Shown one piece after another: positions 55,749 through 64,000 of a stretch of 64,000 bases of DNA. The notes below the pieces were generated by a model. That model saw only the letters and a program-made list of their open reading frames with translations, had not been told where the DNA came from and searched no databases. Within the stretch, counting starts at the first letter, position 1. Each line of letters opens with the position of its first letter. Origin of the DNA: Phytophthora sp. 'mugwort' (lineage: Eukaryota; Oomycota; Peronosporomycetes; Peronosporales; Peronosporaceae); contig JAUCEF010000005.1 of assembly GCA_033558025.1 (NCBI GenBank), forward strand, positions 6,448,001 through 6,512,000, read 5' to 3'. Position numbers and translations under genes: made by a program.

Positions 55749-58700
55749 ATGGAAGCCACTTCGACTACGACCGCCCGCATCAACAAGTTCGACGGAACTA
55801 ACTTCCACACGTGGAAGTTCAAGATGCAGATGGTGCTCGAGGAGCGCGAACTGTGGGAAGTGACAAGTGGGGAAGTGAAGCTGGAGCACTGCCAGACTGC
55901 GGCGGATCAAGCGCTCTTTCGGAAAAAGTCGCGCAAGGCGCTGGCGATGATCTGTCTCGCGATGGAGGATTCGCAGCTGCCGCTAGTTCGCTCGGCGAGT
56001 GGCGCGCATGATGCATGGTCAAGACTGGAAGGACACTTCGAGAAGAAGAGTTTGGCCAACAAGCTCTTTCTTCGTCGGCGTTTCTTCACGACGATGATGG
56101 AGGAAAGTGATGATGTGCTGGAGCACATCAACAAGATTAAGACGCTGGCGGAGCAGCTCGACGCAGTGGGCGCTCCGGTCAGCGAGGACGACTTGGTGAT
56201 CACGCTTTTGGGAAGTCTGAGCGAGTCGTATCAGTTCCTGATCACGGCGTTGGAGTCGAGAGCCGACTCGCTGTCGTGGGAACTCGTAACGTCTCGGCTC
56301 CTGCACGAGGACATGAAGCGCAAGGAACAAGGTGGCGGCGTCGACGGAGCCGCGCACGGTCAAGCGTTCATGATGAAGGACAACAAGCGCAAGGGCAGAC
56401 CGGTGAAGAAGACCGGGGCGTGCCACAATTGCGGCAAGTTTGGACATTGGATCGCGGAATGTCCATCGCGGATCCAGAACGACGCGGAGCGATATCGGTC
56501 GCAGCGTGCGAATGTCGCGCAGGATGAAGATTCTAGCGACTTCCTCTTCTCGGTTGGTGGTAACACGGGTGCCTCCAAGTCGAATGGAGTGTGGCTGGTC
56601 GACTCGGGTGCGACGCAGCACATGACGTACTCGAAGGAGTACATGAAGAACTACAAGAAGATCTTCCGGTGGACGTGCATCTCGCGGACGACGGTGTGGT
56701 TCAGGCTGTGGGGACCGGCGACATTGCGATGTCGATGAAGACCCCGCGCGGCATGAAGAGGGGTGTACTCACGAACGTGTGGCACATTCCGAAGCTGTCA
56801 CGCAACCTGTAAGTAGGTTCACCAAGGACGTCGGGCCAGTCATCTTCGAGAGCGACGGATGCTTCGCTGAAACGAAGGGTCTCAAGTGGAAGCTCGGCGC
56901 TCGTGAGGGCAAAAGGCTGTTCAAGCTGTGCATGACTCCGATGATGCCTGACGAGGCCTATGCGGCAAGTTCGAAGGATCGCCAAGGGGACACCACGTCG
57001 TACCTCTGGCACCTTCGACTTGGTCACATCGGCCATGGCGGTCTAGACGCCATCGTCAAGAAGGGCTACGGTGTTGGTATCGATATGGCGTCGGTGAAGC
57101 AGTGGGAGTTATGCGACGGATGCTCACTCGGCAAACAAACGCGAGTAAGCTACATGAAGACGTCGCCAAACCGTGCCAAGCAAGTGCTAGAAGTCGTACA
57201 CAGTGATGTATGCGGTCCCATGCAGACGCCGACCTTCGGAGGCAAGCGCTATTTTGTCACGTTTATCGATGACAAGTCGCACTTCTGTGTGGTGTACTTG
57301 CTGCGCAACAAGTCCGAGGTGGCCGACAAGTTCGCGCAATTCGTCGCGTTAGCTGAGACCCAGACTGGCAAGCGAGTGAAAACACTCCGGAGCGCCAACG
57401 GCGGCGAGTACACTTCGGGTGAGATGGCCAAGGTCTGTGCGGACCGTGGTATCATGCAGAAGTTCACGCCGCCATACACGCCTCAGCTGAACGGAGTCGC
57501 CGAGCGCATGAACCGGACGTTGGTGGAGTGTGCGCGCTGCATGCTGGAACATGCTGGATTGCCCAAGACGTATTGGGGTGAAGCTGTCGTGACAGCTACG
57601 TTCCTCCGTAATCGGTGTCCGACGCGTGCCATCAACCACGACAAGTCGCCGCACCAAGTTTGGAAGGCAAGAAACCGCTACTAGCGAACCTCAAGGTGTT
57701 CGGTTGCCACACGTACGTGCACGTGCCGAAGGAGAAGCGCACTAAGTTTGACGCTCGGTCGGTGCGCTGTCGGTTCCTGGGATACTCGGAGCATGAGAAA
57801 GCGTACCGTTTCGAAGAGATCAAGAGCGGTCGCGTGCTGGTGAGCCGCGACGCGCAGTTTATGGAAGACGTCTTCGACAGTGGGAGACGTGACTACCATC
57901 AGAGGAAGGTGGTGGTCATTCAAGATGAAGAGACGACAGATCAAGATTCGTTGCAGTCGGATGAAGACGACAAAGAAGAAGAAAACGAAGAAGCAGCGCG
58001 GGACGAAGGTTTTGAACCAGGCAGCAAGCGACACCCGCGGACGCAGTCGCTGGAAGAAGCTGTGGAAGTTCTAAGTGCCAAGCGGCAGAGTCGACACCTG
58101 ACTCTGGACGAGATGTCGGCCGCGGCTCAGGAAAGTAAGACTTCGAGGCTGCTTATGTCGTGGATTCAGTGGGAGAAATGCCGGCCACATTCAAGTCGGC
58201 GATGGAATCCAACGACGCAAGCAAGTGGAAGGAAGCTTGTGACTCGGAACACGACTCGCTTTGCAAGAACGAGACGTGGGACGTGGTGCCGTTGCCTAAG
58301 GGACGCAAGGCGATCGGCTGCCGATGGGTGTTTCGAGTGAAGGAGAACCAAGCCGGAGAGATCGAGCGGTTCAAGGCGCGACTGGTGGCCAAGGGGTTCT
58401 CGCAGAAGTACGGCATCGACTATGAGGAGACATTCGCACCAGTGGCCAAGTTCACGTCGATCCGGGTGGTGTTGAGCATGGCTGCCAAGTACGGTCTCAA
58501 GCTGCATCAGATGGATGTCAAGACGGCTTTCCTGAATGGCGTGCTGGACGAGGAAATCTACATGCAACAGCCCGACGGATACGTTGACGAAGACCACCCG
58601 GAGTACGTATGCAAGCTCAAGCGGTCATTGTACGGATTGAAACAGTCGCCACGCATGTGGAACCAGACCATCGACGAGTTCATGCTAAAGATCGAGTTCA

Positions 58701-59805
58701 CCAAGTGTAAGACCGACCACTGCGTGTACATCAAGAGGGACGGCGACATCATGGTACTGGTGGTGCTCTACGTTGACGACCTCATCATTGCAAGCAACGA
58801 CGATGACTTGCTGGAATCGACCAAGCGGGCACTCAGCGATCGTTCGAGATGACGGACCTTGGCGACCTCAGCTACTTTCTCGGTATGGAAATCAAGCAAG
58901 ATCGAGAAGTCGGCGTTGTAACGATTCGGCAGACCAAATTCGCGCAAAGTATCCTGAACAAGTTTGGCATGGAAGATTGCAAGCCCGTGAAAACACCACA
59001 AGATCCGGGACTCAAGCTAACCAAGAACATGTGCGAAGGAGACTGCAAGCACGAAGACACCATGAAGAACGTGCCGTACCGGAATGCTGTAGGCTGCCTC
59101 ATGTACTTAATGGTGGGCACACGTCCGGACCTGGCGACAGCAGTGGGCTCACTAAGTTAATTCGCGTCGGATCCATGTCCCACACACTGGCAGGCACTCA
59201 AGCGAGTACTTCGGTATATTCGAGGCACGACGACGCACGGCATCGAGTTCACCGCGGAGGACAAAGAAGGTATTCGCGGCTACTCAGATGCGGACTGGGC
59301 GGGCGATATCGAGTCACGTCGCAGTACAAGTGGATACGCATTCATGATGAACGGTGGATGCGTGAGCTGGCGCAGCAAGAAGCAGAGGACAGTGGCGCTA
59401 TCGTCGACAGAGGCCGAGTATATGGCGCTCTCGGAAGCTACGCAAGAGGCGTTGTGGCTCAAGGCGTTCCTGCATGAAATCGGTGAGATCAAGAACGACG
59501 ACGCAGTGCTGATCTACGAGGACAACCAAGGCTCCATCGCGTTGGCCAAGAACCCGGAGTTCCACAAGCGCACCAAGCACATCGACATTCGCTACCACTT
59601 CGTGCGCGAAAAGGTGGAAGACGGTCAAGTGGTGCTGCAGTACGTCTCGACAACCGACATGCTGGCCGACATCATGACGAAGGCGATCACTGCTGTGCAG
59701 TTTGAAGTTCTTCGGAAAAAGCTCGGGATCCAAGGTACAACAGCTGTCGAGTCGAGTGGGAGTGTTGTCAAGGAGACGTCTCGACCAGCTGCTGTATACC
59801 GGTAG
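55749..59805 (+). pseudogene. copia copy 2 gag-pol, frameshifted
   Basis: Gag starts at MEATSTTTARINKF (55749), followed by the zinc knuckle CHNCGKFGHWIAECP and the protease VDSGATQH. A 2-nt deletion relative to copy 1 (56663-56670) shifts the frame. A deletion of about 9 nt creates a stop after KLSRNL (near 56812). Integrase runs to the shared break at HQVWKARNRY-stop (57684). A further break follows AAAQES near 58136. The reverse transcriptase with LYVDDLI ends at the shared ALSDRSR stop (58852). RNase H carries an extra stop after VGSLS (59160), where copy 1 has Gln, and ends at 59805 inside the 3' LTR. The purine run GAGTGGGAG just before 59763 is the probable polypurine tract. Confidence 0.9.
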
Positions 59806-60117
59806 GATACCGGTATGAGCTTCACTCAGTGGCACCGCAATCATTTCTGTGATTACGAGACGAAGATTACGTCACGGTGTTTATGGGACGGTGTTTACGC
59901 CATGGACGATTACGCCACGGGTGGGTACAAGATTGTGGGTACATGATGGGCTCTACGTGGCACTCCCTGATTGGCTGAAGCAACTCAGTATCCAGTAGAG
60001 AATCCAGTAGAGTGTACCCAGTAGGTAGAACTGTAGGCTTAGAGGTAGCAAGGAGTTTGCGAACTAAGGACCTAAATCAATCACTTTGCATTTTGCCATC
60101 AAGTGACCAAGCCTTTT
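59763..60117 (+). repeat. 3' LTR of copia copy 2
   Basis: 355 bp, same length as both LTRs of copy 1 and closer to them in sequence than to the 5' LTR of its own element. Confidence 0.93.
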
Positions 60118-60122
60118 AAAAT
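60118..60122. repeat. 5-bp target-site duplication, right, copia copy 2
   Basis: AAAAT, matching 55325-55329; it fixes the LTR end at the fourth T of CCTTTT. Confidence 0.8.
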
Positions 60123-60192
60123 AAGCCTGGCAACGTTCGGCCTGTGATCCGCTCTACCCCTCTGCACTTGTCTCATCTATCCCCATACTGAA

Positions 60193-60702
60193 ATGCGTAT
60201 ACTAAGTTGGACGAAGAGGTCCCTTTTCCAACAGTTCTATTTAATAATGCTTGAATATGCTCCTATACAACGCTACAACGCCAAGCTGTTAGCGAGAGTT
60301 TTCACTTCTAACCTCGAAGGTTGGCTTCTTGGCATAAGGTACAGCACCTTGTCGGGTAGCACAGAGAGGTGGGTGGTGGTGGTGGTGCAGTCCACCAGCT
60401 GGAACACAGACGGAGATTGCGGCGTCGTAAATCCTATGCTGATGTAGCCGGCCTCCAGTGCCACCGATGCAGCCGGTGGCTCGACCTTCGGTTTGCTTGT
60501 GTGCGACGCCATTGTCCGAATGCTGCGCGTTTTCGCCGATAGTACCTTGCCCAGCATTGTGTGGTCGTGCGAGAGTGTCCTTGATGGTGGAATTTGCGTG
60601 GCCGCCAACGAGCATTGCTTCATCATCATGCACGACGAGCTAACAGCAGATGAAAACGCGCTGACTACCAAGGCACCCGCTGTGATGCCTTGCGCTCGTT
60701 GA
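60193..60702 (+). pseudogene. Possible decayed gene, unidentified
   Basis: One frame is open for 170 codons apart from a TAG at 60445-60447. It reads EGWLLGIRYSTLSGSTERW, a five-Val run, then TFGLLVCDAIVRMLRVFADS and CVAANEHCFIIMHDE. The composition is protein-like and hydrophobic segments alternate, but I recognise no domain. The opposite strand also has an open frame of 132 codons (60273-60671), which looks less natural. Confidence 0.3.
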
Positions 60703-61117
60703 GGAAAACGACAGAGACTGCGTACCCTTGCAAAAGACGATTCGATTCAGCAATTCCATTCTGCTCAGAATAAGTACCTCGGTAAATTAAGTTAGATTCG
60801 TCAAGAGAAGGCATGGAGACGAACTTACAAGACTCCTAGTTGGTGTACCCTCAGGTGCAGCGAAGTTCCTCCAGCAAAGCGTCGATGTGGACCACAACAG
60901 TTTTGAAAATAACTACAAACGATTTTGACGGGGAGATAGGGCGAGTTTCAATATCTCTGGGGGGTTGGTGGTATTCTCCAACTCACTCTAACTCAACTCA
61001 CTGAGTTTCGGGTTGGCACGAAACGTTGACAGGCCTACCTCAAAATTCCATACAAACAAAAAATCTTATTGACAGCATGAATCCATTCTTTACCCGTATA
61101 CAAAATACAATCGATTC

Positions 61118-61507
61118 ACTTATGCATTCTGCTCTCCTGATGTCCTGTCGATGAAATGATCGACAACATCATTAGCGTCACTAATGATATCCTCAGCCGC
61201 TTCAACACCCTCCAGTTGTTCTACGATACTGTTCTCGGGCTCAGCTTGTGCATCGCTTTTTTCTGCCGACGCAGCTATGGCTTCAATGTGCATCCTGTCT
61301 AGAAATATCCATCGTAGATTCCCTTCCGCTTGTTTTCTCGCTTCTTGAGCGCAAGATAGCTGCAGTAGGTTTGAGAGTGGAGGGCATGTCGTTGACTACC
61401 ATGAATTATATAACGTCGAGTTTCTTAGTGTAGGTATCGCATTCACGCTTGTATGCGCTTGGCTTGCGCCCCGCGCCTCCCGGTGTCCTCTTGCGACCAC
61501 GTGTCAT
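61118..61507 (-). pseudogene. Possible transposon protein fragment
   Basis: An ATG at 61507 opens MTRGRKRTPGGAGRKPSAY, a basic glycine-rich start, which stops after 33 codons. A second minus-strand frame at about 61310-61120 encodes an acidic tail (IVEQLEGVEAAEDIISDAND) and stops. Together they look like the two ends of one decayed or internally deleted gene. The basic start recalls DNA-binding N termini of transposases, but no family can be named. Confidence 0.25.
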
Positions 61508-63239
61508 GCTTCTCTGCTCGACGCATTGTCACCGGCATTAAGCAACTTCGCACCTAATTTGTGCTATATGGTTTCAATTGGGAGGTTTTACTCAATGGGT
61601 TCTTCGCTCCGATTGGCTAAATCGTGTGCCCGTACAGAATGTCCGTAGATAATACGGAGGACGAAGCGAATTATAGCAGAACCGTCATGTACACGAGTAT
61701 TTTTATGTCACGCTGCAAAATTGGGGTAAAATTTACAACTGAATCGCCAACAATTCATGCTGTGGGGTACCGCTGAGATTATTGCTGCATTTTTGTTTGC
61801 TATCCCCTGCTTCAAGGACATAATCGAGGCGGGCGCGGAGTGTGCGGACCGGCCAAAGCGACTACGTTGGTGACCAACAGCAGAGCGCATGGAAGGTGGA
61901 TGCTGTAACGGGCTAAATGCAACCCACTACAAGCATGGTGAAGTGCTAGGCAAATTAGACGCTAAATTCATTTAGAGACGGCCTCGCCGCCACAAGCAGC
62001 AATCTATACGGGCAGGCGTGCTGCCTCGGTGGTATTCTTGAAACATCCGGATGTCGCACCACCCTACAACTCAGATATAAGCATGCATGTAGAAATGTTT
62101 GGGAGCAGACCATTGTTGCTATTCGACGTTTGGAGCTGGGGGAAGTGGAAGTGGAGCAGACGAGCGCGGCGGACATTGACCCCGGGTAGCGCCCGCACCG
62201 AGTCTGGATGACTTCAGTTCGCACGAGGAGCTGGTGCTTGACGACTGCAGCGGCGAAGAAGAGACGATGTCTGTTCAGCAAGCGGTGAACTACTCGTATG
62301 AAGCCTGTCTCGGCGACGGGCTCCGTGACCCTCCGGTCAATTGATCTAGCACTGATACTAATAAACAGAGTAAACAGAAACACTCCATATTGACGACTTA
62401 GTAAAGCTAGCAGCTTAGTCGTCTGAACATGTGTGTTATTAGTACCAAATTCCATACTAAATTCCATGGAAGGTTGAATCCGAAAGGACGCGCGCAATGG
62501 TTAGTGATCCAACCTTGCCCTGCGTATTTTCCCCTCGTCTCGTCGTGGCTCATTATAAAAGCTGTTATGTCCCTCCTGAAGTGCGTAAAGACCAGCTGCT
62601 ATTTTATAAATTTTGAATGGGACGTCGCCTTGTATTTTTTATGGGCGACATGTACACATCTCTGCAAAAACAAGTGAGCTCGAGGCGGATGTGCCTAAGA
62701 GGTATATTTCCTGGTCTTCATGTTGACAGCAATCGCAACTATCGCATCGATCACATAGCTTTTTGCAGCCATGCATTTGTCAAAATTCTTTTTAGGTTAG
62801 CAGTGAAATATGCAGGGGTTAACCTAGCGCAATCTCGATGCCAATTCATATACCCGATAATCACAAAATATGCGTGTATTCTGTACGGGACCTTTTCTCA
62901 TGGGCCACCGCGGATCGTACCGATAACGAGCGCGCTCAGCGTTAACGTGTACTGTAATAGAGTAAGCGAGGTCTGTCTGACAAGATTATAATGAGTAATA
63001 TTAGTGGTATTACGCGTTGTACGCGCTTTTTCTCACGTTTTAGTAGAGCTAAGACTAACCATGTTAGATAGATCGAATAAGAAAATAGTATTAGCCCAAC
63101 AGCACGAAACTCAAAATACTACCGAACTCTATTTGTGCCAAGCCCGTGCTGTCCAGGAAGAAGAAATACTGACTACTATTCATTAAGCGAAGAGTCACAG
63201 GGGTAGCGGAGCTGTTGATGTGTGCGCCGTATATGCGAA

Positions 63240-63330
63240 GCGGTGACGTCATGCCCATGCGCAGTGATGACACGATGCGTGCGGGCACATGCAGCGATGA
63301 CGCAATGCATGCGAGCTCACGCAATGGCGT
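63240..63330 (+). repeat. Imperfect ATGACGCAATGC-type repeat with a CRE palindrome
   Basis: Units such as TGACGTCATGCCCATGCG, GATGACACGATGCGTGCG, GATGACGCAATGCATGCG and TCACGCAATGGCG follow each other at about 18-28 bp. The first contains a perfect TGACGTCA (63244-63251), the bZIP/CREB-type site. It may be part of the LTR promoter of the copia element that starts at 63543. Confidence 0.5.
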
Positions 63331-63542
63331 TGTGCTGAAAAGGGGGGGGGGGCAGTTGAGAACACGTGGATGGATCGGATTGGTCGATATTCCGATTTAC
63401 TCCTGGGACACAAGGTAAGTAGAAGCAGGTTAGCAAGAGTAAGGAGACAATAGAACTCATTTCGGCATTTGCTCTCAAACCAACAAGAGCATTTCAACAG
63501 GTTAACAGCCGCAAGACGCTCAAGACCAAGCTTCAGTACCGC

Positions 63543-64000
63543 CATGACCACCACGTCTGCCAAGAAAGCTGAAGTCATCCTGGGAAGCGACAACTACTTC
63601 CACTGGGAGTTCGCCATGCGGATGACGCTGGCGAGGAAGGGGCTGTTGGCGCACGTGCAGTTGGTGAAGGACCCGTCGGAGATGACGGAGGCGTGGCTGC
63701 TCAATGACATGAAGGCGCTCGGGCTCATCGCCCAAGGTGTGGCGGTGGAGCACCACACGAAGATCCGCTCGGCGACGTCGGCCATCATGGCCTGGAACAC
63801 GTTGCGCGACTTCTACAACCGGACGACCATGCACAACCGGGTGACGATGACCCGTCGCCTCCACGAGTTCAAGATGGAGGGCGGCGTGACCATGGCCAAG
63901 CACCTGGACGACTTCGACGAGCTCATCGTGGGTCTGCAGACGCTCGGAGAACCGCTGGACGAGGCTCGTCAGCTGGTCATCCTGCTGAGCAGTCTGCCCA
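63543..64000 (+). CDS. Copia-type gag polyprotein (third, different element), truncated by window edge
   Basis: The frame is open from ATG 63543 to the last base (152 codons), starting MTTTSAKKAEVILGSDNYFH. The WEFAMRMTLARKGL block, the TSAIMAWNTLRDFYNRTTMH motif and LHEFKMEGGVTMAKHLDDFD match the gag domain (UBN2/Retrotran_gag) of Ty1/copia elements. It is clearly a different family from copies 1 and 2, whose gag begins INKFDGTNFHTWKFKMQ. No break is seen in the visible part, so the element may be intact. The 5' LTR should lie just upstream, possibly ending near 63499, but its partner is outside the window. Confidence 0.85.

Larger units (their letters stand above)
55330..60117 (+). mobile_element. 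Ty1/copia LTR retrotransposon, copy 2
   Basis: Same family as copy 1, on the plus strand. The 5' LTR is 368 bp and the 3' LTR 355 bp; they differ by about a dozen substitutions, a 14-bp tandem duplication (GTGGGTACAAGATT twice, near 55488-55517) in the 5' LTR and a 1-bp gap. This is therefore an older insertion than copy 1. The internal region is nearly identical to copy 1 but has more breaks. The duplication AAAAT flanks it. Confidence 0.95.
60123..63542. other. Gene-poor DNA between copia copies 2 and 3
   Basis: There is no intact gene. It includes a 170-codon plus frame with one internal stop (60193-60702), coding-like minus-strand fragments (61118-61507), AT-rich DNA around 62.6-63.1 kb, a G run of about 10 near 63343-63352, and a CG-rich imperfect repeat (63240-63330) just upstream of the third copia element. 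Confidence 0.5.

Noticed and set aside
60289..60633. Minus-strand frame with a His run as a metal-binding protein
   Set aside because: The His run is a shadow of a GTG repeat; the plus frame is longer and more protein-like.
1..64000. tRNA, rRNA or other structured RNA genes
   Set aside because: I looked for T-loop signatures (GGTTCRANYCC) and for rRNA-like blocks and found nothing I could fold into a convincing gene by eye; a covariance-model search would settle this.

Overview
The window reads as nuclear DNA of a flagellated oomycete, most likely Phytophthora or a close relative. The reasons are: short introns (about 50-97 nt) with GTAxGx or GTGAGT donors; closely packed genes; an axonemal dynein heavy chain, which means motile zoospores; long GC-rich coding exons; and a sharp switch to DNA filled with LTR, tyrosine-recombinase and hAT transposon remains. 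No organism label was given, so this is inference.

Gene-rich part, 1-18.1 kb and 26.6-42.6 kb. On the minus strand there is an almost complete inner-arm-type axonemal dynein heavy chain (1-12646, cut at the left edge a few tens of residues before its C terminus). Next come a large coiled-coil protein (12768-15719) and a mitochondrial i-AAA protease of the YME1/FtsH family (16101-18139). After a transposon block there is a ubiquitin-like-domain protein on the plus strand (26605-27762). A head-to-tail minus-strand run follows: a two-PDZ Gln-rich protein, a single-pass membrane protein, two small unknown proteins and a SEN1/senataxin-type helicase (33611-38835). RanBP1 diverges from the helicase (39163-39866). 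An SLC35F-type transporter (40185-41516) and a TALE homeodomain protein (41625-42635) complete the set. Most gene models needed splice reconstruction; several minus-strand genes open with a tiny first exon of 24 to 78 nt.

Transposon-rich part, 18.1-26.6 kb and 42.6-64 kb. Two copies of one Ty1/copia family lie in opposite orientation (20009-24802 minus, 55330-60117 plus). Each has an exact 5-bp target duplication and unusual LTR ends (TG...TTTT), and both carry the same two frameshifts. Between 43599 and 49512 is a degenerate tyrosine-recombinase retrotransposon whose terminal repeats are split in the A1 / B1-A2-B2 pattern of Ngaro/PAT elements. A hAT transposase relic (51373-53446) is interrupted by about 340 bp of mini-hairpins. 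A third, different copia element begins at 63543 and leaves the window at the right edge.

The host genes are ordinary eukaryotic housekeeping, motility and regulatory genes. I see no operon, CRISPR, phage or bacterial feature, and no rRNA or tRNA gene I can support. The most notable structures are the split-direct-repeat YR retroelement, the two copia copies with shared lesions, the mini-hairpin insertion in the hAT gene, and a possible nested DNA-transposon remnant around copia copy 1.
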